A stretch of 64,000 nt of DNA from Sternotherus odoratus (Eukaryota > Chordata > Testudines > Kinosternidae). Location: the NCBI GenBank assembly GCA_032164245.1, contig JAVMKO010000002.1:59925840-59989839 (forward strand). The letters are read 5' to 3'. The translations under genes and the position numbers were made by a program. Every line of letters starts with the position of its first letter. Position 1 is the stretch's first letter. The notes under the pieces were generated by a model, which made no database searches, was not told the origin of the DNA, and worked only from the letters and a program-made list of their open reading frames with translations. Positions 47,231 through 57,867 of the stretch are shown piece by piece.

Positions 47231-48058
47231 ATGCACCTTCCCTTTTATTCTACAGCTTTTTATGTCTCAGTGGTAAAGGCATTGATTTCTGAAGGGATTC
47301 TAATTTGAGAGCAGGACAATTTTGTCTTACCTGCATGCTAGTTGTCTAAAAGGATCCATCTGCCAATCTGTGACTACTCTCACCACTTTTCTGTAAATGT
47401 TAGTCCTCATCTTAGCGTTGCAAGCATCCCTGGAGTCATTGTTGCCTGTTGGTGCCAGGAAGGGGTTGGCCTTGGTCATCCAAACAAATCTACGTGCGAT
47501 TGTCTCCTTCCTTTTCTATGACTAGGATCAAACACATATTGAGAAGCAGAGGGATTCTGTTGAGAAGACCAATGTACAGGCATGACAATAATGCCCTTTC
47601 CACTCAAGTAAACAGAATCACCTGATCTTATAATCAAAGTTAATCTGTTTTTATTTGCTTATGTATATATCATCTCATCCTTTCTAAAAGAGGAAAGAAA
47701 TTTTTGATTGTGACCAATTGACATTGATACTCCATTTTCTGTTTCTAATATAGAGTGTCTTTCTCTGAATTTTCTTTCCCTTCCTGTCAGAGTTATAATA
47801 ATTATATATATATACTCCTGGATGTAGACACTTTCCTCACACAGCTATATCTGTTACATTCTGTAGCCTATAAATGAAATATATAACAAAAAATCAGTAG
47901 GTTCTCTAAAAATTCAACTACCCTGCCAAAACAAATACCCCCCCCCCAAAAAAAAACCAACCCCAACAACTCTATGCATAGTTGATAAATTATTGCACTT
48001 TGTAGTGCTCTTTCATATGCTATGTGCTATGTAATACATACTTGTTCCTTTTAAGGTG
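47231..48058. other. Spacer, no gene recognised
   Basis: A TATATATA run near 47804-47813 and a C/A run near 47938-47957. A stretch at 47300-47395 (GAGAGCAGGACAATTTTG) loosely resembles 44620-44690, hinting at an unrecognised repeat. Confidence 0.35.
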
Positions 48059-48066
48059 TCTGAAGT

Positions 48067-48474
48067 CAGTGGCTCTCAACGTTTGTAGACTATTATACCC
48101 CTTGCAGGAGGCTTATTTGTCTTGGATACCCTCAAGTTACATATCTCTTAAAAACTAGTTGCTTACAATGTCAGATATAAAAATACAAGTGTCACAGCAC
48201 ACTATTACTGAAACATTGCTTACTTTCTTATTTTACCAGATAATTATAAAACAAATCAATTGGAATATAAATATTGTACTTACATTTCAGTGTATTGTCT
48301 ATATAGAGCAGCATAAACACATTATTTGTATGAAATTTTAGTTTGTACTGACTTTGCTAGTGCTTTTTATGCAGCCTGTTGTAAAACTGGGCAAATATCT
48401 ATATGAGTTGATGTACCCCCGGAAGACCTTTGCATACCCCCAGAGATATGTGTACCTCTGGTTGAGAACCACTG
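48067..48474. mobile_element. hAT-type (Charlie-like) element, 408 bp
   Basis: Ends CAGTGGCTCTCAACG and GGTTGAGAACCACTG (13 of 15), the classical Charlie-type hAT terminus. Flanks TCTGAAGT (48059-48066) and TATTAAGT (48475-48482) agree at six of eight. Near the right end are paired GTACCCCCGGAAGACC and CATACCCCCAGAGATATG blocks. The interior is AT-rich and noncoding. Confidence 0.88.
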
Positions 48475-48504
48475 TATTAAGTAATACATTTTATGACAAA
48501 AATA

Positions 48505-48860
48505 AGATCAAAAATATAGACTGTAAATTATTCACAAAAACACTAGCTATGAAACTCGAAAATATTCTTCCCGATTCAGTACATCCAAACAAAGTAGAAT
48601 TTATTGCAAGAAGATTCTTAAATAAAAGCATCAGACTCTCTCTGTTCTTCATGGATATCAACCTGCAGACAAGTACCAAACAGTTGCTATTCCATTTAAT
48701 GCCAGAAAGGACTTTGACAGCATAAGGTAGGATTATCTTTTTAATGCCCTAGATAAATTTGGATTCAGAAACAAATTCTGTAAATGGATTAAATTCTTAG
48801 TGCCAGAAGCATGGCTTACTGGTCTAAGTATCAGGATTGAAATACCTATATTCCTTAGAA
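48505..48860 (+). mobile_element. L1/Tx1-like LINE reverse transcriptase remnant
   Basis: Plus strand. From about 48513 one frame reads NIDCKLFTKTLAMKLENILP, then HPNKVEFIARRFLNKSIRL, matching the L1-type RT segment that precedes the catalytic Asp. After a frameshift near 48680, another frame gives AIPFNARKDFDSIR, a stop, then DYLFNALDKFGFRNKFCKWI. The usual FDAEKAFD box is here FNARKDFD, so the catalytic Asp is lost. Only this 350-bp part of ORF2 survives. It begins about 30 bp after the hAT element at 48067-48474. CR1 is excluded by the motif set. Confidence 0.75.
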
Positions 48861-49488
48861 CCACAGCTTTGAAGTCTTTTCTGGGATCACTCTTTACTTC
48901 TTCCTTTTAAGATAGGTACATTGAGTTTCAATCATTTTACTTTGGGTCTCGGGTTTGTGCATATGTATATGTGTGTTTTCTGATTGAGACCTAAAAAGCT
49001 AAGGTCTTGCTATATGGACAATGAAGATCCCCCTCACCACCATTATTAAAGATCCCCTGGGATTCTAAGCATTGTCCCTAATCAATATGTCTTTTCTCCC
49101 GCTGCTACTCCCAGCCTGTCTGCTGCCTGTCTTCGTACAGGTGGCTGAATTTTGGCAGTGGATGCAGTGATTCTAGGGGAAGACTCTGGGAGGGGCCAAG
49201 TAAATGCAACTCTCAGTGAACACTTAGAATAAATGCCGTCCTGTCTCTCTGTAAAGTGACCTATTAGAAGGCTCAGAACAACTCACTGGCCTGCCGTCTT
49301 CTAAAGTGTTGAACTCTCCTAACTATTGTGACTCCCTTGTCCATAGCAACTATCAGGTAGCTGAAAAGCAATGCCCCAATGTTATGAACTTGCCATCCCT
49401 GAGTACATCTCAGGATCATATCCATGCACTGTAGAGTGCTTTGCAGTCCAGGGTGGAGTTAAAAATGCTGCATAAAGGCAATACACTT
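48861..49488. other. Spacer, no gene recognised
   Basis: Nothing recognised. Confidence 0.4.
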
Positions 49489-50164
49489 GTAAGCAGTGTC
49501 AGGATGAGTGACATCCAGTGGTGAATTGCAGAAATTGCAGTGACTTTTGGAAAATAACACCTTATTTGCTTAGGCACACCCACTGCACCTAGCCTGCACT
49601 CTAACAGCCCAAATGATCACTTTGGCTACTGTGGGACCCCCAGTTTCTGTAGTATTGGGGCAAGAATGATAAAGTGTTGATTAACCTGTTTATGTGAATG
49701 AGGGGTTGGGACATGTATTTGGCCTTTGGCATGCTGGAGGGACTCGCCATCAGCTAGGTAGCACTGACAGCAACAAGGGCCGGGTTCAGTAAATAGGGGT
49801 TCCCTCTCAACAATACAATGCAAACTGGCTCGAGCCCCCACCCAGTGACCTGGGAAAATCCTAACATACCCCTGGGCGCCTCAATGAGGCAATACTTCCC
49901 CTCTTGCAAGCACCACCAGAGGCACCACCAGACCCAAAGCAACCCACAGTAGCCAAAGTGATCATTGGCTACCCACAGTAGCCAAAGAGATCATTTGGGC
50001 TGTTAGAGTGCAGGCTAGGTGCGGTGGGTGTGTCTAAGCAAATAAGGTGTTATTTTCCAAAAGTCACTGCAATTTCTGCAATTCACCACTGGATGTCATT
50101 CATCCTGACACTGCAATGTCACTGCAATTCACCACCGGATGCCACTCATCCTGACACTGCTTAC
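49489..50164. repeat. Foldback structure: 143-bp inverted arms around an LTR-like segment
   Basis: Left arm 49493-49635 and right arm 49972-50114 are inverted repeats with 4 mismatches in 143. The right arm's tail is partly duplicated (50115-50164), and that tail pairs even further out with the left edge (GTAAGCAGTGTCAGGATGAG at 49489 against its complement at 50145-50164). A 29-bp tandem duplication (ACCCACAGTAGCCAAAG) sits just inside the right arm near 49945-50000. The loop carries the minus-strand block 49765-49943. Confidence 0.92.
49765..49943 (-). mobile_element. LTR-like block, inverted copy with internal deletion
   Basis: 49765-49913 is the reverse complement of 51213-51361 with a single difference in 149 bases. 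49917-49943 is the reverse complement of 50246-50272 (27 of 27). In the downstream copy these two blocks are 940 bp apart; here they are separated by 3 bp. So this is an inverted copy of the downstream element lacking its interior. Confidence 0.93.
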
Positions 50165-50371
50165 ATCTGGCCTCTCTCCCCTGTGGAATGTTAGAGTTGA
50201 CTTTTTGCTTCCATTAGGAGTCTAACTTCAGCCCACAGAGCTGAAGTTGCTTTGGGTCTGGTGGTGCCTCTGCATTAAGTCCCCCCCCCCATGAGCTGAA
50301 ATCACTAAAGAGCTGAAATCACTTAAGAGCTGAAAATCACTGAGCATTATTTTAAGTGGGGGGCCCTAAGC

Positions 50372-50757
50372 AGAGCAGTTCCTGTGTCGGCTAGCAGGGT
50401 GGCTAGCGGAGCAGTTCCTGAGACAGCTGGCAGAACAGTCCCTGCGCTGGCTAGTGGACCAGTTCCTGATACAGCTGGCAGAGCCGTTCCTGTGTCGGCT
50501 AGTGGAGCAGTTCCTGACACAGCTGGCAGAGCCGTTCCTGTGTCGGCTAGCAGGGCGGCTAGCAGAGTAGTCCCTGAGACAGCTGGCAGAGCTGAGTCGA
50601 GCCGCTGACAGAGCAGTTCCTGTGTCGGCTAGCCGGGTGGCTAGCGGAGCAGTTCCTGAGACAGCTGGCAGAGCAGTTCCAGAGACAGCGGGCAGAGCAG
50701 AGTCGAGCCGCGGACAGAGCAGTCCCTGTGTCGGCTAGCAGGGCGGCTAGCGGAGCA
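50372..50757 (+). repeat. 24-bp minisatellite, in-frame 8-residue repeat
   Basis: About 15 units alternating AGCAGTTCCTGAGACAGC.. and ..GTTCCTGTGTCGGCTAGC.. forms, a few extended by 12 bp or shortened by 2. Plus-frame translation gives AVPETAGR/AVPVSASG octapeptides (50384-50608 is stop-free). The periodicity is a multiple of three, but the 22-bp units break the frame, so coding use is unproven. Confidence 0.88.
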
Positions 50758-50878
50758 ACCAGCACCCCACGGAGAGACTGGGCTGTCGGCCTCAGACCTC
50801 GTAAAGGTACCCTCCACTCTGCCCTCCACTTCCACCCAGCCTGGGAGGTAAGACTCGGCAGAGTAACTTTTGACCAGG

Positions 50879-51058
50879 GACTCCAGAGACTTTGGGGCTG
50901 TGGAACTTTTGGGACTTTGGGTGATTGTTGGGGTTGCTGGACTCCAGGGACTTTGGGCTATTGGACTTGTGGGACTTTGAGTGACTTTTGGGGTTGCTGG
51001 ACTCCAGGGACTTTGGGCTATTGGACTTGTGGAACTTTGGGTGACGTTTGGGTTGCTG
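50879..51058 (+). repeat. 60-bp tandem repeat, three units
   Basis: Units beginning GGACTCCAG at 50879, 50939 and 50999, each with ACTTTGGG words and closing GGGGTTGCT. Units 2 and 3 are the most alike. Confidence 0.92.
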
Positions 51059-51392
51059 GACTCCTGAACCTACAGGAGAGGACACAGCCCAAACTTGCTG
51101 GGGAGGGGCAATTTGCTCACGGGTTGGTGTATGAACCCTAGGTGTGGTGTTTTTCCCAGTTTAGTGATGTCATTTACCTCATGTTAATAAAGATCTTCTG
51201 TTACACCGATCTGTGCTTGCAAGAGGGGAAGTATTGCCTCATTGAGGCGCCCAGGGGTGTGTTAGGATTTTCCCAGGTCACTGGGTGGGGGCTCGAGCCA
51301 GTTTGCATTGTATTGTTGAGAGGGAACCCCTATTTACTGAACCCGGCCCTTGTTGCTGTCAATTCTGAAGGGCAGAAGGGTTACACATTATT

Positions 51393-54300
51393 GCATTTGT
51401 ACTCCACCTATTATGAAGTAAAAGTGTACAGGTTCTTGAATTAGATTCCTGGGCAGTTGTTCTCCTTTTATGGTCAACATAATTGCAGACATAAGGAATT
51501 TTGGGGAGATGATGATGCTTATTAACCTAACATCTCCTATGCTACAGTTTCTGTGCACAATCACTGCCAATTCAAAGTGAAAGGAAGTGAAATGCTAATT
51601 GGGACCTATTAATTTATTAATCAATTTAAGCCTTTATATATGCTGGGAAAACACATTCCCATTAAAAAAAAGAGAGAAATAAGAACTCCTTCCATGCCAA
51701 TATGGCCGAAAATGACTCCTAAAGCAAAGATACAAAGAAAATCATTATCTCTTGGTCTGAAGATCAAAGAAATAGGAACTTTTTCTGCTTATTGAAGAAC
51801 TGAATATACATCACTGCCAAATTAGGGCTTGGTATGTGCATTCTTTCAACTTTACTCAAACAAAGAGAAAATGTAATTTGATTTGGGTAGGTAGGAAGGG
51901 AGCCGTGCAGAAAGAAAGGGAATATGGAAAGGAAAAATAGGTAGCAAGGAAACATTGCTATTGGTTTCTATGCTATTGGTAAGGGAAGCATAATTATTGG
52001 CCCTGTTTCCCTTAATAAAGGACAAAATTGAGCATAAGGCAAGTGAGTTCTTTTGAGCTCTCTGATGGATGGTTCCTCTGATGGCAAAACAGAACAACAT
52101 AATTCCTAAACACTCAAATGGGGCCTGATTCATCATTCCTGTGGCCCATTCACATTGGATTTGCCAACTCCAAGCAACTGTGGGTTTTTTAAGTGTATAG
52201 TATGTTAGTGAGTATTAATCATGTAGGCACCAGGCAGAGATGTGCACTCCAAGGCAGCCCCAGGACAGGACCAGCTAGGGGGCTGGCAGTATGACTGCAA
52301 CCTTATACTCTAGCTCCTCCCTAGCTGTGTACGGCCCATAGAGACCATGGCAGTTTGGACACAACTAAAGGCAACCTTCAGAGCTGCCCTAAGCTTGTAT
52401 CAGTGGTCAACCCAGACCCCAGCAGCCTAAAGTCAGAGAGGTACAACCAAAAACCACAATCTTAGGAGGAGGCCTAAATTGGCTGCATGTGGATTACAGT
52501 GCCAAGATCAATGTGAGCATGACACTGAGGATGTTAAGAGATGTAATCAAAATTAACAATAAATGCTGCATAACCCATAGATGAATGTTGATGGTTCTGT
52601 ATAATTATGCTACTCATGCACAAGTTAGTCTTTGTGATGTCTTGCTAATTTTGTGTGCCCCCAAGCACGAGTCATTTATATTGATGAAGGATCAATGATT
52701 CATGAAAAGGTTAGGTGGATGAATTTAACCCCCAGTGACCACAGACTTGAGGAAGGCTGATGTTGGCTTACTACTCCGTGGCAATTACCTGGCAGTAAAT
52801 CATTTTGCTTCACATTATCCAAAGGTTGTTGGGGGTTTGGTTAAGTTGATTTAGCCTATTATTATTATTACAGTTGCTATAAAAATAGATTATTAATGAT
52901 TGAGGAACCTCCCACATCATTTATAGAAGTGCTGAGAAAGTGCAACCATCGGAAGTTTCTCTCTCAGATAGAATTAAACAGGTATGTGAACACTGGCAAG
53001 GAGGCTGAGAGCATGGGAAATGTTATGGGTGTGGATGTTGGTTGTACATTCAAACTGAAAAAAGAGGAATGCTGAGAAAGGGAGTATGAATCTGATGTTC
53101 CCATCCCTTAAAGCACATTCTTATTTGGGCAACATAAGATGCTGCATTAACTTAAGGGGGGAAAGTGACAGGTTGATTTTATGCTTCAGACAGTCACATA
53201 CATCATTTGTCAATTCGTCATCAGGAAAATGCCCGGATTGAGTCACATGACAAATGGAAATGCCTTGTGAAAGCCATTTTTAATGCTGCTGTCTGTGGAC
53301 TTATCTTATGGATAAAACCGTGCACGTTTTGAAAACCACATCCATGCTCATAATGAAATCATAGAGGTCAAATCCTGCAGTCTTAATCAGTGTAAACTTG
53401 GATTAACTTCAGTGACTGTGTTTCCTGAGCAAAGAGAGTAGAACTACAGTATGCTCTTAGTGAAGCCGTGCTATGGGGAAAAAAACTTCACTTCAATAAA
53501 CTGTTAATACAAATCCTATGTCCTATGTCTATGCTGCACTTTATAAGCAAATAAGAAGACAGAATTCTTGCCATCTCCCCTCCCCCAAAGATCTGATAGA
53601 TGAACACGTATAAAATTGAGCAGGGACAAAGATGCAACTTTGAACTTAGAACTGTAGCAGCAACACAAAAGTGTGTGTGTGAGGGAGAAAGTGTAACTAT
53701 AAGTTTCTGATATATACATTTATATTTTTACATTACTCTTTTAATACTTTTAATATGTGATCCTAGTTGAGAAAAGTCAATTGCCACACAATGGAGGTTG
53801 GTAACAGGAAACCAACCCAGGAAAATGAGTTTGACTTAGGGAAGAGAGAGTATGCCTGGCAAACAAGAGGATGGAGGCTGTCCCACTCCAAGCACAGGAA
53901 GTAATTCTATTATTGTAATCAGTAAATTGAACTTTTTGCAAAACAAATGGCCAATGCTCAATGTATACACACCAAGCAACACTCTCCTCACTGACCTGTC
54001 CCCTTCTCACCATCCCTTCCTAATTCCACAGTCCTCCTCTATTCCCTGGCTCCAGATACTAGTGTAATATTTTCACCTCATGTTTACCGAGTACTAGATA
54101 ACTTTTTTCATTTGACATTATTTCCATTGCTGATTTCTCTTGTGTTGCATTTTTTAAAACCAGCCAAGCTACTCAAAGCAGGAATTACCAACGGTGGCAG
54201 TTCTATCTGTCACACATTGCAGAGTAAGTGCTGGTTTAATGATACAAGATAGTTGATCATTTTCTTTCTGTCTGTCCTGTCTCAGTGGGATCTCTCTCTA

Positions 54301-54884
54301 TTACAGACCATTTTTGTTTGCTTGTCTAGCTAAAACCTTGGCTTTATGCTGCTGGGGCTCAACTGTTTTCTAAGTGGAGAATCGGTGTCCTGCCCCCCCC
54401 AAAAAAGAAGCCTGCCTTGAACTTTATCCACCACACACTTGCTGCAGAACTATTACTATCCCAAACAAGAGACCAATGTGAAGATTCTTATGATGCGTTC
54501 AAAAGCCCCCCTCCATTAAAATTTTTATTGTCTGAACCTTTGAAGAATTAAACTAGGTTTGCTTAATCAAAAGTAGTGCTCTGACTAAGCAAGTCAAATA
54601 TTCACTGGGTTGACAGGCATTTCGCTGGTGCCACTAATGGCACTAAGTTGTGACTGGTAAATATATACAATTCTGAGAATTGCAATCAACCTTTGATTAA
54701 AACAGTCTCCATAAGGCCATCCCAGTGCTTGTACTCAGCTGCCACTTGCCTTAGCCTACTTAAGAGTTTTCCTCACCACATTTTCAAGTTTCTCTTTTAT
54801 TAGACTACTCTTCATGGTAAAATAGATACTTGATAGCTTTGCTCAGAAGTTGTCCTCTCTCAGTACCCATGGGTTGTTTTTTTT
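51393..54884. other. 3.5 kb spacer, no gene recognised
   Basis: AT-rich sequence; frames up to 94 codons without domain features. A decayed relative of the 18715-18815 repeat lies near 53370-53420 and a short ATT run at 52857-52871. The part 54500-54884 could be the 3' continuation of the gypsy element but shows no motif that I can support. Confidence 0.45.
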
Positions 54885-55073
54885 TCATTTGTCCGAACAG
54901 TCTCTCCATACATCTGCAAGTCCCCAGTAACTCTGGCAATCAATTCTTAGAAGTTCAAGGATTCTTGTTTTCAGTTTTTTGTTAAACAAAATGCCATCAG
55001 GTGATAACCCATACTTCCCAGATGCTGTTCTGTAATTTGATTTTGCTAAATACAAATTAGGGCCTGACTGCAA
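54885..55073 (-). pseudogene. gypsy integrase C-proximal fragment
   Basis: 62-codon frame with YLAKSNYRTA, GLSPDGILFNKKLKTRI, corresponding to the YRTTPH..GxSPAELLxGRKLRTRL stretch at the end of the integrase core. Just upstream, decayed frames show an LLGPIMPN segment where family members have the HYPQSNG catalytic-loop region. Confidence 0.75.
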
Positions 55074-55936
55074 TCTTTTTCAGCAGGCACTTAATTATTT
55101 TGACACAATTTTCCATTAACCTTATGGATTGGGCATAATGGGGCCTAGAAGTTACATGTCTAAACCCAAAGTCCAATGCATACTGTTTAAATTCATTTCC
55201 ACTACATGGAATTTAGTTTATCAGACATTGCTATATCACATATACCTTGTCTAGCAACAAGAGAACTGACATGCACAATCATTTGTGTATCATTAGTATT
55301 TTCTAATAACGTTTCCAGTAAAGCTATCTAAGGGAAATGAGGATTATAGTCTAGGACAGGTGCATAGTTTTTTTTTTCCAGTCAATGTAAAATCCATCCA
55401 TTATTTGCTCTTTGGGGTCATTTTTCCTGTGCCACCAAGATGGACTCTTTTACTTGACTTGGCCTGTATTTTTGCCACATGACATGTCTTATAACAGCTT
55501 TCTCAATATCACTGTTCATTTGAAGCCAATGCAAAATATGTTTGTCCTTTCGTTATATTTTCTCATGTTAAATTGCCTGCATATATTCTTTTAACATAGT
55601 TTTATGTTACACCTTAGAGACAATCCGCCTGGAGCCTGCAAACAGAATGACAGCTAGTAACCAGATCTACCCCTGGAGTTGCTAATACGGAGTGGGAACA
55701 TGCTGTCCTGGCTGGCCTGCACTAGATGCCTTCATCCCTTTCTGCAGGGTCTCTTCCTGAGCTGTAGCTTGGGCTATCACAGTCACATTTTGTCTGAGCC
55801 CAAGCAGGCATTTCTCAATCAGATTGTCATGTCCAAATCTAGCTCCGGACTTTGCTCCACTGCACTTCTGTCAAATGTTCTCTGAAGTGTCTCTGCAACC
55901 ACCAAATCATTCCCAAGTTTGTGTTCAATTTGCAAA

Positions 55937-56137
55937 TCAAACATTTGTAGCTGAAAAAGTAATTTGTGTGTTTGTGGAGAGGACTGCTAGGGCTCTATTG
56001 GGAATAAGAGAAACTGACCAATAACCGATTAACACTAGCCTCTCACAATTAAAGACATGAAAAAATGTACACCCATGGATTAAGGCCAAAGCCTCCTTAT
56101 CTATTTGAGTATATTGACACTCAGTTTTTGTTAGCAC
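55937..56137 (-). pseudogene. gypsy RNase H fragment
   Basis: 66-codon frame opening with LTKTECQYTQIDKEALALIHG, the conserved Ty3/gypsy RNase H box around the catalytic Glu of the KEALA segment. The preceding DASKxGxGAVL segment is readable in an upstream frame. The downstream half is frame-disrupted. Confidence 0.8.
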
Positions 56138-56459
56138 CAGTGATGCTTAAGCCAGTAGTCTCCAATTTTGACCATACAGGTATAAGAGGACTGAGCCAAT
56201 ACCCTGCTTGGAAGCATGAGTAAACAACTTAGTTTTGTGCACACTGTCATAATGTCTCAGGAATGGGGGCACTATTAGCCCATCAGTTTCTCAAACTTTT
56301 TATGAAGAGATTCATCTCCTGTCCAGTGGACAGCTGTGCACAGTAATATCCTCAGGTTGCTAGGTCAGACAGCTAGATTAGGCACAACTTTTCCCTACAT
56401 AGATCACCATTCCAAGGAATCTTTATGCCTGACAAGGTGTGCCTCCCCACTCTGAACTC

Positions 56460-57530
56460 TAGGGTAAAGATGTGGGGACCCGCATGAAAAAAAGAAATAA
56501 CCCCACAAGCTTATTTTACCAGCGTAGGTTAAAACTTTTCCCCAGAACACAAACTTCTCCTATGTCTGAGCTTGGAAACACTGCCACCACCAATTTAAGC
56601 CCCCAAAACCATAGGTTAGGGTAAATTGGAACCCTCCTGTAACACCCCTCAAATCTCCTCCCTTCACCTGGGAGAGTTTTGAGAAACAAAGACCAAAACC
56701 CTCACTTTCTGTGAGACGGGCCCAATCCAAACCAGTATCTATCCAATGGAAACAAACAGTCAGAGTCTTAAAAGAAAGATTTTACTTAGAGAAAAAAGAA
56801 GCATAAATCACTTGTACAGAAATCAATAGAAAACAACCCATGTGCATCACATAGCATAAGCTTTTGTGGGCTAATACCCACTTCGTCGGATGCAAGTCAC
56901 TTCCACTGCTTCCATCCGACGAAGTGGGTATTAGCCCACGAAAGCTTATGCTTCAATACTTTAGTTAGTCTTTAAGGTGCCTGGTAACAGGACTCTGTTA
57001 CCTCTGCTATTCCAGACTAACACGACTACCTCTCTGATTCTTCACATAGCATAACTGACCCCCCCCTCCCCGCCCTCCCGGGAATTCTTCCTCTGTTAAA
57101 GCTTAACAGCAAAGAAGCATTGTGGATCAATTTTCATGTGATACAGGCATACAATTCACTTACTACTGAACTTGACTTGTTAGAAGATTATAGGTAGATA
57201 GGAAGAGATATAGGTGTGGTTCATCCCATAGCAGGGTGAACAGCGAGAGACAGCGAGAACTAAGCCGAAATCAAAAACTCTCTCCGCCCCCGAGGCTGAC
57301 CAGCATCTCCACTTCATCACTCCCTCCCAGGCCACCCTCAGTTCAACCCTCCACAGGTAAAAAGTAATTCTAGGCTACTTTATACCCACAACAATGCGCC
57401 TTCCTTGTTTGCTGGGGCAGGCATGCGGGTGATGACCTCATCCTTACTGTGAGCTACATGTACACCCTGCTGTGTAACTTCTCTCCCACTTACGTTATTT
57501 CTATTACACAGAACTTACATCTTTGTCTGT
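56460..57530 (-). mobile_element. LTR-like insert inside the gypsy pol
   Basis: This ~1.07-kb noncoding block separates the RT and RNase H remnants. On the minus strand it has a GTATAAAGTAG TATA-like box (57375-57385) and a CTCGCTGTCTCTCGCTG region downstream, suggesting an LTR promoter and leader. Exact ends and target duplication not found; limits are inferred from where gypsy similarity stops. Confidence 0.45.
56847..57054 (+). mobile_element. Truncated Penelope-like insertion with inverted 5' part
   Basis: TCACATAGCATAA is present at 56847-56859 and 57042-57054 (13-bp target duplication). Between them lies the element 3' end (CACGAAAGCTTATGC, TAGTCTTTAAGGTGCC, CTAACACGACTACCTCTCTG). Its 5' side is an inverted copy: 56853-56892 and 56913-56952 are 40-bp inverted arms (39 of 40), 20 bp apart. 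The outer 7 bases of the left arm (AGCATAA) lie within the target duplication. Confidence 0.93.
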
Positions 57531-57570
57531 TTAGCTTTTAAAGTGTAGCCTTTGCTCTTTCCGGAGGTGC

Positions 57571-57867
57571 TCAAAGCCTCTGGTCATGCTCTTCTGCTAT
57601 TTTTTTCGAGGTCAAAACACAATCTAAGTAAACCCTGATATTCTCTAAATACCATCTAAAATGTGTTGTATTTCCTCTTGAAATGCCTTGGGTTCCAAAT
57701 GCAGCCCAAGTGGCTATCTGTCTCCCAAAGAGGTGCACAACCATGCTCTGTTTTCTAAGAGCACCTGCAAGAACCCTTCTGATGCATCCAACAGAGAAGA
57801 ATATTTTGGGCATCTTTTCAAAAATGTCTCCCCTAGTATATAGCAGGAAATATTCCCTGTATACCAT
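57571..57867 (-). pseudogene. gypsy reverse transcriptase fragment
   Basis: 98-codon surviving frame, with KIFFSVG near its start and ending ENIRVYLDCVLTSKKIAEEHDQRL. In the family this is the YLDD(I/V)L catalytic box followed by EEH. The second catalytic Asp is Cys, which would abolish polymerisation. The frame ends after EEHDQRL through a frameshift, with HLRK readable in the next frame. Confidence 0.8.

Larger units (their letters stand above)
50246..51392 (+). mobile_element. LTR-like retroelement portion with minisatellites
   Basis: Contains in order a GTTGCTTTGGGTCTGG block, three GAGCTGAAATCACT units (50292-50343), a 24-bp minisatellite, a 60-bp minisatellite, AATAAA (51186-51191) and the 149-bp block with GGGGGCTCGAGCCAG and CTGAACCCGGCCC. 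The poly(A) signal upstream of a conserved noncoding end fits the R-U5 part of an LTR. I recall this end from a turtle retroelement family but not its name. No pol or env sequence recognised nearby. Confidence 0.6.

Noticed and set aside
50384..50608. Repeat-protein gene from the 24-bp array
   Set aside because: Units of 22 bp shift the frame further on, and the array lies inside an LTR-like element. Kept as a repeat with a coding question rather than a gene.
50372..50757. CRISPR-like array (regularly spaced repeats)
   Set aside because: Units are contiguous and mutually related with no unique spacers; the DNA is vertebrate.
53370..53420. Relative of the GGAGTTACTCC hairpin repeat
   Set aside because: Similarity is limited to scattered words; mentioned only within the spacer entry.
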